Made by a program: the position numbers and the translations under genes. A stretch of 64,000 nucleotides of DNA, from NCBI GenBank assembly GCA_903907995.1, contig CAIVQH010000060.1, positions 372,001 through 436,000 of the forward strand, given 5' to 3'. The notes below the pieces were generated by a model. The model did not search any database. It was not told the DNA's origin and saw only the letters and a program-made list of their open reading frames with translations. Below are positions 8,392 to 16,552 of this stretch, piece after piece. The stretch's first letter is position 1; every line of letters begins with the position of its first letter. Source of the stretch: an uncultured Verrucomicrobiota bacterium. GTDB taxonomy: Bacteria; Verrucomicrobiota; Verrucomicrobiia; Limisphaerales; UBA9464.

Positions 8392-9684
8392 ATGAAGCTC
8401 TTGGTCCTCGGCTCTGGCGGCCGTGAACACGCCCTCGTCTGGAAACTCGCGCAATCACCGCTGGTCACGCGGATGTTTGTGGCCCCCGGCAATGCAGGTA
8501 CGGCGGGCGAACGCCTGGCGGCCAATGGCGCACCGGTCGAAAACGTAGCCATCGGCGCGGAGGACATTCCGGCACTCGTCGCCTGGGCGCATGAACACAT
8601 GCCCGACTTCACCGTGGTCGGGCCCGATGGTGCCCTGGGAGCGGGCGTGGTGGATGCGTTTCAGGCAGAAGGTTTCAAAATCTGGGGGCCCAACCGCCGG
8701 GCCGCCCAGTTCGAGGCGTCCAAGGTTTTCTCGCAGGATTTCATGCTGCGCCACGGCATTCCCACCGCGAAATCCGGCACATTCCGGGACCCGGTCGCCG
8801 CCAAACGCTTCTGCGCGAAGCTGGAGGGCCGCTGTGCCGTCAAGGCCGACGGATTGGCGCTGGGCAAAGGCGTTCTGCTGGCCACCAGCCTCGCCGAAGC
8901 GGAGCGGGCGGTGGACGAAATCCTGGTCAGCAAGGCCTTCGGCACGGCGGGCGCCAGCATCGTCGTGCAGGAGCTGCTCGAAGGGATGGAGATTTCCCTG
9001 CACGCCCTCTGCGACGGCAAGACGGCCAAGCTCTTCCCTACCTCGCAGGACCACAAGCGCGCCCTCGATGGCGATCAGGGACTCAACACCGGCGGGATGG
9101 GCACCTATTCGCCCGCACCGTTCCTGAGCGACACCGAACTGGCCGAGGTCGGCCGGCAGATTCTATACCCGTGGCTGGCCGGCTGTGCGGCGGACGGAAT
9201 CGAGTTTCGCGGCCTGCTCTACCCCGGCGTGATGCTCACGAAGTCCGGCCCCAAAGTGATCGAGTTCAACGCCCGTTTCGGTGACCCGGAGACCCAAGTG
9301 TATCTACCGCGACTCGAAAACGACCTCGTGGAACTGCTGCTGGCCAGCACCGAGGGCACGCTCGACCGGGTCGAGCTGAAGTGGTCGGCGAACGCCTGCG
9401 TGTGCGTGGTCGCGGCGAGCGGGGGTTACCCTGGCAATTACGGAAAGGGTCAGGTCATTCACGGTCTCGAGGCCGCTGCCGCACTCACCAGCGTAAAGGT
9501 CTTCCATGCCGGCACGGCCCGGAAGGATGGACAGATTGTCACCAACGGCGGCCGCGTCCTCGGAGTGACCGCCTGGGCACCGACGCTTCAAAGAGCCCGG
9601 GACCAGGCCTACGCGGCCATGGGCCAGGTTTGCTTCGAAGGCATGCACTTCCGCCACGACATCGCGGCGAAGGCACTGCGGTAG
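8392..9684 (+). CDS. purD: Phosphoribosylamine-glycine ligase
   Basis: 430 residues, the usual GARS length. It joins glycine to 5-phosphoribosylamine with ATP, the second step of de novo purine synthesis. Visible: N-terminal MKLLVLGSGGREHALVWKL (family signature), ATP-grasp domain with KADGLALGKGV and SQDHKRALDGDQGLNTGGMG, and metal-binding EFNARFGDPETQ; the C-terminal domain includes VVAASGGYPGNYGKG. The usual GLAAGKGV reads GLALGKGV, a mild substitution. It is a single gene between the duplicated secreted-protein genes and a convergent regulator gene; purN lies far away at 55262. Its first ~33 codons took part in the upstream tandem duplication. Confidence 0.97.
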   Translation: MKLLVLGSGGREHALVWKLAQSPLVTRMFVAPGNAGTAGERLAANGAPVENVAIGAEDIPALVAWAHEHMPDFTVVGPDGALGAGVVDAFQAEGFKIWGPNRRAAQFEASKVFSQDFMLRHGIPTAKSGTFRDPVAAKRFCAKLEGRCAVKADGLALGKGVLLATSLAEAERAVDEILVSKAFGTAGASIVVQELLEGMEISLHALCDGKTAKLFPTSQDHKRALDGDQGLNTGGMGTYSPAPFLSDTELAEVGRQILYPWLAGCAADGIEFRGLLYPGVMLTKSGPKVIEFNARFGDPETQVYLPRLENDLVELLLASTEGTLDRVELKWSANACVCVVAASGGYPGNYGKGQVIHGLEAAAALTSVKVFHAGTARKDGQIVTNGGRVLGVTAWAPTLQRARDQAYAAMGQVCFEGMHFRHDIAAKALR

Positions 9685-9710
9685 GCTGCAGGCCATCCGT
9701 TCGCACAGCT

Positions 9711-10106
9711 TCAGCCCGCAGCCGAAGAAGCACCAGGCTTCCGCGAAAGCAGTTCGTCGATGCAGGCCAAAAGTTGGACGTTGGCAAATGGCTTGGCAAA
9801 GACCCGGGCGGCCCCCAACGCCTGGGCCGTGCTCAGGTAAGTATTGGGGGAGTAGCGGCTGCCGCCGGACATGGCGATGATCAGCACGGCAGGCTGGCGA
9901 CGTCGCAGCCCCGCGATGGTTTCCAGGCCTTCCTTTTCGGGCATGATCAGGTCGGTGATGACCAGCTCGTGAGCTTCGGGCCGGTAGCACGCCAGCCCCT
10001 CCCGGCCGTTGCCCGCCTCCGTCACCGTGTGGCCGGCCTGTTCCAGGGTGAGACGCAGCATCTGGCGGAACGCAGCGTCATCGTCAATAAGCAGGAGATG
10101 AGGCAT
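9711..10106 (-). CDS. Single-domain response regulator (CheY-like)
   Basis: 131 residues, one receiver domain and no output domain. LLLIDDDAAFRQML gives the acidic pocket (Asp8-Asp10), TDLIMPEKEG gives phospho-acceptor Asp52, AMSGGS the conserved Ser80 and AKPF the Lys105. It lies 3 bases downstream of the big hybrid kinase gene on the same strand, so the two are almost certainly co-transcribed and it is the likely phosphorylation target of that kinase. With no DNA-binding part it should act by protein contact, for example on the flagellum or as a phosphorelay intermediate; the flagellar operon begins just beyond the kinase, in the opposite direction. Confidence 0.92.
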   Translation of the reverse strand: MPHLLLIDDDAAFRQMLRLTLEQAGHTVTEAGNGREGLACYRPEAHELVITDLIMPEKEGLETIAGLRRRQPAVLIIAMSGGSRYSPNTYLSTAQALGAARVFAKPFANVQLLACIDELLSRKPGASSAAG

Positions 10107-10109
10107 GGC

Positions 10110-13100
10110 TTAAATGGAGATTTCTTCCTGCAACGCCCGGTGTACCGCCAATCCCAGTGATGGCAGGGTGAACGGTTTCAGCAGCAGTTCCCGAAGCCCC
10201 AGGGCCCTGACCCGTTCTGCCGTCAGGCTCGCGGAGTATCCGGTCATCAGGATGATGGGCAGGCCCGGCTTGGCCTTCAGCAACTGCCGGGCGAAATCAA
10301 GACCGGTCATTCCCGGCATGGTGAGATCGGTGATGACCAGATCGAATGCGGACGGATTGTCGCGCACGAGCGCCAGCGCTTCGGCCACGTTGAAACAGAC
10401 GGTCACCACATAGCCCAGATCCTTCAGGACGGACTGCCCCAGCACCGTGAGAGGTTTCTCATCATCCACAAAAAGGATGCGCTCGCCGTGGCCTTTCGGC
10501 ACCTCGTGAGCCGCCTGAAGCAATGGCATGGCTTCAACTCCATGGACCGGAAAATAGAGGTGGAAGGTCGCACCCTCACCCGGCTGGCTCTCGACCGTGA
10601 CCGCTCCGTCATGGCTTTGCATGACGCCGTGAACCACCGCCAAGCCCAGACCCGTGCCCTCGCCGGGTGGCATCGTCGTGTAGAAGGGATCGAAAATCCG
10701 TTCCATGGTGGCCGCATCCATGCCGCAGCCCGTGTCGGAGACACTGAGGCGGACGTACGGACCCGCCCGCAGGCCGGGATGGGCGGCCGCCAACTTGGCA
10801 TCGGCGATGAAATTCTCGAGACGTATCGTCAGCCGGGCCGGGCCGTCCTTCATCGCATACCAGGCGTTGGCACCGAGATTCATCAGCATCTGGTGGACCT
10901 GCATCGGGTCGGCCAGCACCGGCGACAGGTCATGTGCCAAGGCGAGGTCGAACTCAATGCTCGCCGGGATGGTCGCCCGCAGCAGCTTGATCGGGCCAGT
11001 AACCACATGGCGGAGCTGCACCAGCATGCGCTTGTGGTTCTCCTGCCGGCTGAAGGCAAGGATCTGCCGTACCAGGTCCACGGCCCGACGGGTTCCATCC
11101 AGCACCGCATCCAGAAACTCGTTGGCGGCAGCATCCTCCCCCACCTGGATTTTGGTCAGTTCCGTGTAGCCGATGATCGCCCCCAGGATGTTGTTGAAGT
11201 CATGTGCGATGCCACCTGCCAGCGTGCCAAGCGCTTCCAGCTTCTGCATCTGCTGGAACTGCTCCGCCAGTTGCCGTTGCTCGATGAAAACGCCGATCTG
11301 GGAGCCGAGCGCCCCCAGCGTATCGAGCAGTTCCCGGTCGGGCGGCTGCAACTGGGCGCTGAAGAACTCCACCACACCGAGCGTCTCGTGCCGCATCCGG
11401 ATGGGAAACCCGAGCCAGCCATTCAGGCGCAGGCGGGGTGCCCCGGCCTGCCGCTGAAAGCGGACATCGTGGGCGACGTCAAAGCTCCATTCCGGCTGGC
11501 CAGACTCCCAGACACAGCCGGGCAATCCGCTTCCCGTGGCAAAGGTCAACGTGCGGTTGGATTCGGCGAATTCCTGAAATTCCGTTGAGGGCGGATGCCA
11601 GACTTCGGCACATCTCAACACCCTGGCAGATCGGTCCACCATCCACAGCGCCGCCATGTCCCACTGCAATCCCCGGCACAATGTCTCGAGGATTTTCAGG
11701 TTCAGCTCGGCGGGGGCACCCGCCTCCGCCAGCACCGCCGCCACCGCATACTGCAGCTGGAGCCGCAATTCCGCCCGCTTGCGTTCCGTGATGTCCTCGG
11801 CGACGCCCACCACGCGATAGATCACCCCCTCCGCATTGCGCACCGGAAAGGCACGGGCACGGATCCACCGCTGGGTGCCGTCCGGACGCACAATGCGGAA
11901 GGTCTCGTCATAGGTCCCGGCCAGCTGCTTCTCCAAGGCCGTGCGCACCACCCCTTCTCGGTCCGCCTCATGGATGCTCTCCGCCCAATGCGCCGGAGAC
12001 TCATAGAGCCTGGCCGGAGAATAGCCCCAGACTTTCTCGTAGCCAGGACTGACATAAATAATCCGATCCTGAGCGACATCACGCAGCCAGAAGACTTCCC
12101 GGATGGTTTCGACCACCTGTCGGAAGCGCTCCTCGCTGGAGCGCAGCTCCTCCTCCTGCAGCTTTCGCCGCGTGATGTTTTCATGCGCCACCACGACCCT
12201 TCGCGGCCCCTCGCCCGGAAAAAGGGTGACCCGCACCAGAAACCAGCGCCGTTCCGTGGGACTGTGGCAGGGATATTCCGCCTCATAGCCGGTGCGCCGG
12301 CCCTGCAGCAGGTCGCGAATGGCGGCAGCCACCGCTTGGGCATCCGCTGCCCCCGCGCCCCGGACCCGGTCGCATACCTCCAGGTAGTTGACGCCCTCGC
12401 CACCGCGCTCCCAGGCCAGGTCATTGGCCCGGGCGAATGCCCGCCACGCTTCATTCACCGCCAGGATCACTCCCTGTCCGTCCAAGATGGCGATGTGTGC
12501 GGTCAAACCATCCAAAGCCGCCCGGACAAACCGCTCACTCTCCCGGAGCGCCTCCACGGCCGCCCGGCTTTCGGTGATGTCATGGACGGTGCCCACAATC
12601 TTGACCGCCCGCCCGGTGACCTCGTCAAAGAATACCTGCCCGGCCTCCCGGACCTGACGCTCCTGGCCATTCCGCAGTACGACGCGGTGATCGATCAGGT
12701 AACGCTGCCGGGTCTCGATCGCCGCCGACACCGCCGACCAGACCGCCTGGCGATCGTCGGGATGGACCAGGGAGAAAAACAGGTCGTTGGTCACCTCCAC
12801 TTCTCCCGGCGCAAAGCCGAAGATGCGGAAGCACTGCTCCGACCAGCGCAGCGGATTCCGGTTTGGATCCGCGGTCTGGAAAAGGTCAATTTCCCAGCTG
12901 CCAAAGTTTCCGACCTCCTGCGCCAGCGCCAGGCCGGTGACGGTTTCGCGCAACCACGCCTCGGTCTGATTTCGTAGGCGCCGTGGCTGGGCGCGCACCA
13001 GCGCCTCGCCAACCATTGCCCCCAGGCGGGCCCGCTGTTCCTTAAGCAGATAGTCCGTCGCGCCCAGCTTCATGGCGGCGACCGCCAAATCTTCCCCCGG

Positions 13101-13358
13101 CACTTCGGACAGCAGGATGAAGGGCGCCTCCTGCCCGCCCTGCTTCAGCAGCTCCAGCGCCCGCAACCCGCTGAATTGCGGCAGGTGGTAGGCAGACAGC
13201 ACCAGATCGGGGCCGAAGGAAAGCTGACGCAGATAGTCTGCCTCGGTTTCCACCCGCTCCCATTCCGGCGCATAGCCGGCGCGGCGAAGCTCCTGCACCC
13301 AAAGCTCGGCCTCAGCACAAACGTGCCCGACGATCAAAGTCCTGAGCGGTTCTGGCAT
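10110..13358 (-). CDS. Hybrid sensor histidine kinase (pseudo-REC, three PAS, GAF, HisKA/HATPase, REC)
   Basis: 1082 residues, no membrane helices, so a cytoplasmic sensor. Order: receiver-like domain (1-120), PAS about 150-270 (GSWEIDLF, FRIFGFAPGE), PAS about 275-395, PAS/PAC about 405-530 (VFWLRDVAQDRIIYVSPGYE), GAF about 545-690 (MAALWMVDRSARVL), kinase core with phospho-acceptor His719 in GGIAHDFNNILG, N box NLGANAWYAM, G1 DTGCGM, G2 GEGTGLGLAV, and a C-terminal receiver with VDDE and phospho-acceptor Asp1011 in ITDLTMPGMTG. The first receiver has Ala56 where the acceptor Asp belongs (LVLSAYHLP) and Gly-His in place of the acidic pair, so it cannot be phosphorylated in the usual way. Probably partners with the adjacent CheY-like protein. 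Confidence 0.93.
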   Translation of the reverse strand: MPEPLRTLIVGHVCAEAELWVQELRRAGYAPEWERVETEADYLRQLSFGPDLVLSAYHLPQFSGLRALELLKQGGQEAPFILLSEVPGEDLAVAAMKLGATDYLLKEQRARLGAMVGEALVRAQPRRLRNQTEAWLRETVTGLALAQEVGNFGSWEIDLFQTADPNRNPLRWSEQCFRIFGFAPGEVEVTNDLFFSLVHPDDRQAVWSAVSAAIETRQRYLIDHRVVLRNGQERQVREAGQVFFDEVTGRAVKIVGTVHDITESRAAVEALRESERFVRAALDGLTAHIAILDGQGVILAVNEAWRAFARANDLAWERGGEGVNYLEVCDRVRGAGAADAQAVAAAIRDLLQGRRTGYEAEYPCHSPTERRWFLVRVTLFPGEGPRRVVVAHENITRRKLQEEELRSSEERFRQVVETIREVFWLRDVAQDRIIYVSPGYEKVWGYSPARLYESPAHWAESIHEADREGVVRTALEKQLAGTYDETFRIVRPDGTQRWIRARAFPVRNAEGVIYRVVGVAEDITERKRAELRLQLQYAVAAVLAEAGAPAELNLKILETLCRGLQWDMAALWMVDRSARVLRCAEVWHPPSTEFQEFAESNRTLTFATGSGLPGCVWESGQPEWSFDVAHDVRFQRQAGAPRLRLNGWLGFPIRMRHETLGVVEFFSAQLQPPDRELLDTLGALGSQIGVFIEQRQLAEQFQQMQKLEALGTLAGGIAHDFNNILGAIIGYTELTKIQVGEDAAANEFLDAVLDGTRRAVDLVRQILAFSRQENHKRMLVQLRHVVTGPIKLLRATIPASIEFDLALAHDLSPVLADPMQVHQMLMNLGANAWYAMKDGPARLTIRLENFIADAKLAAAHPGLRAGPYVRLSVSDTGCGMDAATMERIFDPFYTTMPPGEGTGLGLAVVHGVMQSHDGAVTVESQPGEGATFHLYFPVHGVEAMPLLQAAHEVPKGHGERILFVDDEKPLTVLGQSVLKDLGYVVTVCFNVAEALALVRDNPSAFDLVITDLTMPGMTGLDFARQLLKAKPGLPIILMTGYSASLTAERVRALGLRELLLKPFTLPSLGLAVHRALQEEISI

Positions 13359-13614
13359 CTCGTCTCCCTGGATGAACTGCGAGCCACCGCGAAAAATCGC
13401 GCACGCTTCGCATCGGCCCGGGCCACAGGCTCGGGTACCAACATCGCCTGATTCATAGAGCCATTCCGCCGATTGGGCAAGATTTGATCAGGCGGTCAAC
13501 GCCCTAGGGAAACCATCGCATGCTGACGAAATACGGATCGTCTGATACTGCCCCCGACCGCTGACCAAGCCGTCGCCATATCGAAAGACTGCCCAGAATG
13601 CCCCAAACGGCTTT

Positions 13615-13639
13615 GGCAGGGCTGAATTCAAGCCCTGCC
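13615..13639. other. Perfect 9-bp hairpin
   Basis: GGCAGGGCT (13615-13623) pairs with AGCCCTGCC (13631-13639) around a 7-base loop GAATTCA. No run of T follows on either strand within 10 bases, so an intrinsic terminator is unlikely; an operator or RNA structure is possible. Confidence 0.6.
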
Positions 13640-13797
13640 GAGGCTGCAGACTTTCCCAAGCGCTACCGAAGCAACCTCAGCGCAATGGGGTGCAATTCCG
13701 AATCGGGCTCACCCAGCCGCGCGAGCTCCGAAAAGTGACACTCACCGGCAGGGTCCAAAGTGTGTAGCGAAACCTCAGCTGCCAAAAGCATAGCCGG

Positions 13798-13820
13798 CGT
13801 CGTACAGCAGCAGTACGACG
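13798..13820. other. Perfect 8-bp hairpin
   Basis: CGTCGTAC (13798-13805) pairs with GTACGACG (13813-13820) around a loop AGCAGCA. Lies midway in the long non-coding stretch upstream of the flagellar genes; function unknown. Confidence 0.55.
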
Positions 13821-14070
13821 TCTGGGATGGCGGAGCATTAGGTTGGCGGACGGCGTCTGCACAGCGACAGGGCTTGCAGGAGTTGCCTAAGAAGGCGTTT
13901 TTGGCAACCGGGTGCCATTCCATCGCCAAGAAATCCTACCCGGCAAATCCTGCGCATCAGCCTGGGCAGGAGCGGCAGCAAATGCCAGTCCGCCTTCAAT
14001 GCCAGCGACGTAAACCGCGTTTTTGCAGGTGTTTTAGTCTGTGGCACATCCACTGCTACCTGGCCTCGCC

Positions 14071-14811
14071 GTGAATGTAAGCATTGCCCAATCTGCAGCC
14101 GCCATGAACGCGAATGCGCGCTGGCAGGAAATGATTTCCGAGAATCTGGCCTCCAGCTCGATTCCGGGATTCAAAAAGCAGGACATGACCTTTTCCGCCG
14201 CCGAGGCGGGAGTCATGACCACCTCGCCCAATGTGCAGCACTGGTCCATGCCGCGTAGCAGCCCCTTCACGAATTTCGAGCCCGGCGACTACAAGTTCAC
14301 CCAGCAGCCGACCGACGTCGCGATCGAGGGCTCCGGTTTCTTCGAAGTGCAGCTTCCCGACGGGTCCAAGGCATATACCCGGGATGGCGAATTTCAGATC
14401 AGCAGCCAGGGGCAGCTGGTGACCAAGGCGGGTTATCCTGTCATCGGCGACAGCGGCACCATCCAGCTCGACCGCAACAATCCCGGCGTGCTCGGCATTG
14501 CTCCGACCGGCGAGATCAGCCAGGGCGCGGAACGGCGCGGCAAGCTGAAGGTCGTGGATTTCCCCCAGCCGGATCAGCTGACCTCAATCAGCGGCGGCCT
14601 CTTTGTGCCCGGCACTTCCGGGGCCCAGCCCGAGGATGTGGTCCAGCCCTCCTTGCGGCAGGGCTACATCGAAAACGCCAACACTTCCACCGCCACCGAG
14701 ATGGTGAACCTGATCAGCTCCATGCGCGCCTTTGAGGCCAACCAGAAGGTCGTCCAGATGCACGATGACCGCATGGGCAAGGCGATCAGCGAACTCGGCA
14801 GCCCGACCTGA
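14071..14811 (+). CDS. flgF: Flagellar hook-basal body protein, FlgF-type (proximal rod)
   Basis: 246 residues from GTG 14071; a GTG at 14041 would add 10 residues without homology. Flagellar rod/hook family: N-terminal D0 helix with QSAAAMNANARWQ and ENLASSSIPGFKKQ, central domain with IEGSGFFEVQLPDGSKAYTR, and C-terminal helix with TATEMVNLISSMRAFEANQK. It stands immediately before flgG (8 bases apart), the usual place for flgF. Such proteins form the cell-proximal rod in the periplasm and are exported by the flagellar type III system, so there is no Sec signal. First gene of the operon that runs to flgK. Assignment as flgF rather than another rod protein rests mainly on order. Confidence 0.88.
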   Translation: MNVSIAQSAAAMNANARWQEMISENLASSSIPGFKKQDMTFSAAEAGVMTTSPNVQHWSMPRSSPFTNFEPGDYKFTQQPTDVAIEGSGFFEVQLPDGSKAYTRDGEFQISSQGQLVTKAGYPVIGDSGTIQLDRNNPGVLGIAPTGEISQGAERRGKLKVVDFPQPDQLTSISGGLFVPGTSGAQPEDVVQPSLRQGYIENANTSTATEMVNLISSMRAFEANQKVVQMHDDRMGKAISELGSPT

Positions 14812-14819
14812 TCCTCCTT

Positions 14820-15605
14820 ATGCTCCGCGCCCTCTACTCCTCCGCTGCCGGCATGCAGGCCCAGCAGACGAATCTCGACGTCATCTCCAACAACCTGGCG
14901 AACGTCAGCACCACGGGGTTCAAGAAGAGCAAGGCGGAGTTTCAGGACCTCCTCTATCAGACCGTCCGCGCGCCCGGTGCGGATCAGGGCAGCGGCAACC
15001 AGCTCCCCACCGGCCTGCAGATCGGCCATGGCTCCCGGCTGGCCGCGACCGCCAAGATATTCACTGACGGGGAAATGACCCAGACGGGGTCCCAGTACGA
15101 TCTCGCCATTCAGGGGGATGGTTTCTTCGAGATCCAGATGCCCGATGGCACCAAGGCCTATACCCGGGACGGCGCGTTCAAGACCGCCTCGGATGGGCGG
15201 ATCACGACCAGCGACGGCCTGGTAGTGCAGGGCGGCTTCCAGCCGGTTCCGCAAGGCACCACCACCTTCAGCGTTTCGCCCACCGGGGATGTCACCACCG
15301 AAGGCGCGGGCGGCAAGCAGACGTTCAAGGTGCAGCTCACGCGTTTCGCCAACCCGGCCGGCCTCCTGAGCATCGGCCGCAACCTGTATCGCGAAACCAG
15401 CGCCTCCGGCACGGCCGAGACCGGCACCCCAGGTGAGAACGGCTATGGCGAGCTGCAACAGAACTATCTCGAAATGTCCAACGTCAAGGTCGTCGAGGAA
15501 ATGGTGAACCTGATCGTGGCCCAGCGCGCCTACGAGGTGAACTCCAAGGCCGTGCAGGCGTCGGATGAGATGATGCAGATCAGCAACAACCTGCGCCGCG
15601 GATAA
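14820..15605 (+). CDS. flgG: Flagellar distal rod protein FlgG
   Basis: 261 residues, the standard FlgG length. MLRALYSSAAGMQAQQTNLD and VISNNLANVSTTGFKKSK form the conserved N-terminal helix; IQGDGFFEIQMPDGTKAYTR is the central motif; SNVKVVEEMVNLIVAQRAYE is the C-terminal helix. FlgG polymerises into the distal rod that crosses the peptidoglycan and P ring. The stop TAA shares a base with the ATG of flgA (TAATG), so translation is coupled. Confidence 0.97.
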   Translation: MLRALYSSAAGMQAQQTNLDVISNNLANVSTTGFKKSKAEFQDLLYQTVRAPGADQGSGNQLPTGLQIGHGSRLAATAKIFTDGEMTQTGSQYDLAIQGDGFFEIQMPDGTKAYTRDGAFKTASDGRITTSDGLVVQGGFQPVPQGTTTFSVSPTGDVTTEGAGGKQTFKVQLTRFANPAGLLSIGRNLYRETSASGTAETGTPGENGYGELQQNYLEMSNVKVVEEMVNLIVAQRAYEVNSKAVQASDEMMQISNNLRRG

Positions 15606-16552
15606 TGATCCCCCTGCCCTCCAGTCTTCGTCGGTTGGCCCTCGTCGCCACCCTGGCCCTGCGCCTGGCGGCGGACGAGTCGCCGCTGACGCTGCAGGCC
15701 GAGGTTCAGGTGGAAGGTTCCGGCGTCACGCTCGCCAACCTCGTCGGCGGCACCGTCGTCCTGCCGGCCATCCGGCTTACGAATTCTCCCGCAGTGGGCC
15801 AGCGTCTGGTGCTTACCCGTGAACAGGTTGCGACCGCCCTGCAGGCGGTCGCCCCCCAGTACGCCACGACCAACTGGGCCGGGGCCGAATCGGTACGCGT
15901 GACCCGTCGGATGCGCGCGCTGGAAGAAGCGGAAGCCATCTCCCTCCTCACGAGCCAGCTGCAGCAGGACATGGTGCGGGACCGTGGTGAACTGGAACTT
16001 CGCCTCGCTCGCCCCTGGGTCCCGGTAAGCATCCCGGACGAGCCCCTTTCCGTACGGGTCAGCGATCTGCCGGCCAGCGGCATCGGTTCCTCGATGATGG
16101 TGCGCCTGGAGCTGCGGACCGCGCGGGAAACCGTCGGCAGCTGGCAGCTGATGGTGCAGGCCAGGATTTGGGCGGAGGTTTGGGTGGCACACTCGCCTCT
16201 CGCGCGCGGTCAGTCCTTGCGTGACGCCGATATCGCGAAGGAGCGGCGTGATCTGCTGCTGCTTCGGCAGCCTCTGGCTGCGGTTTCGACCGGCGATGAT
16301 TCCGTGGAGATCGGGGAAAGCGTGACCGCCGGCCAACCGCTGCTTGCGCGCGCCATCCGTTTGCGGCCGGTGGTTTACCCGGGGCGCACGGCCGATGCCA
16401 CGATCCAGGATGGGGCCATGAGCATTACCATCAAAGTTGAAGTTCTTGAAGCAGGTGCCCCGGGCCAGATGGTCCGGGTGCGCAATCTGAAATCCAAACG
16501 CGAGTTCCGCGGAAAGGTGCAAAATGAACAAACGATTCTCGTCTCCCTGTAA
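15605..16552 (+). CDS. flgA: Flagellar P-ring assembly chaperone FlgA
   Basis: 315 residues. N-terminal signal peptide LRRLALVATLALRLAADE directs it to the periplasm. The C-terminal ~120 residues form a SAF-type domain (VAHSPLARGQSLRDADI, GESVTAGQPLLARAI, IRLRPVVYPGRT, MSITIKVEVLEAGAPGQM, VRVRNLKSKREFRGKV), diagnostic for FlgA, which helps FlgI assemble into the P ring. It overlaps flgG by one base and flgH by 29 bases, fitting a tightly packed operon. Longer than the ~220 residues of enterobacterial FlgA because of an extra N-terminal region. Confidence 0.9.
   Translation: MIPLPSSLRRLALVATLALRLAADESPLTLQAEVQVEGSGVTLANLVGGTVVLPAIRLTNSPAVGQRLVLTREQVATALQAVAPQYATTNWAGAESVRVTRRMRALEEAEAISLLTSQLQQDMVRDRGELELRLARPWVPVSIPDEPLSVRVSDLPASGIGSSMMVRLELRTARETVGSWQLMVQARIWAEVWVAHSPLARGQSLRDADIAKERRDLLLLRQPLAAVSTGDDSVEIGESVTAGQPLLARAIRLRPVVYPGRTADATIQDGAMSITIKVEVLEAGAPGQMVRVRNLKSKREFRGKVQNEQTILVSL

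Larger units (their letters stand above)
5957..8491 (+). repeat. Tandem duplication of about 1.2-1.3 kb, two diverged copies
   Basis: Copy 1 runs from 5957 (inside the 3' end of the subunit-3 gene) to about 7152; copy 2 runs from 7155 to about 8491 (inside the 5' end of purD). Each copy carries the same order: 3' end of the subunit-3 gene, a secreted-protein gene, 5' part of purD. Between the two secreted-protein genes a purD fragment (7103-7152) abuts directly a subunit-3 tail (7155-7221). 7111-7151 matches 8451-8491 without gaps (32 of 41 bases by eye) and 5957-6010 matches 7155-7208 (about 46 of 54). Copy 1 has lost the spacer and first codons of purD. Confidence 0.82.
13359..14070. other. 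712-bp non-coding region between kinase and flagellar operon
   Basis: No convincing gene: the short open frames here are Cys- or Arg-rich and match nothing I recognise. The region separates two divergent transcription units, so it should hold both promoters. It contains two clean hairpins (13615-13639 and 13798-13820), neither followed by a T tract, and an additional imperfect pair CCGGGT/ACCCGG around 13907-13943. The hairpins could belong to a structured RNA or to operator sites. Confidence 0.6.

Noticed and set aside
11595-12977. 460-codon plus-strand open frame
   Set aside because: Lies antisense inside the hybrid kinase PAS/GAF region; no domain and Pro/Arg/Gln-rich.
13663-13929. 88-codon Cys-rich minus-strand frame in the long intergenic region
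   Set aside because: No homology sign, no ribosome site, and the composition is not like neighbouring genes.
14042-14056. Sigma-54-like promoter TGGCAC-N5-CTGC before flgF
   Set aside because: GG-N10-GC spacing is right, but transcription would start about 3 bases before the chosen GTG, leaving no leader or ribosome site; without transcript data it is not reported as a promoter.
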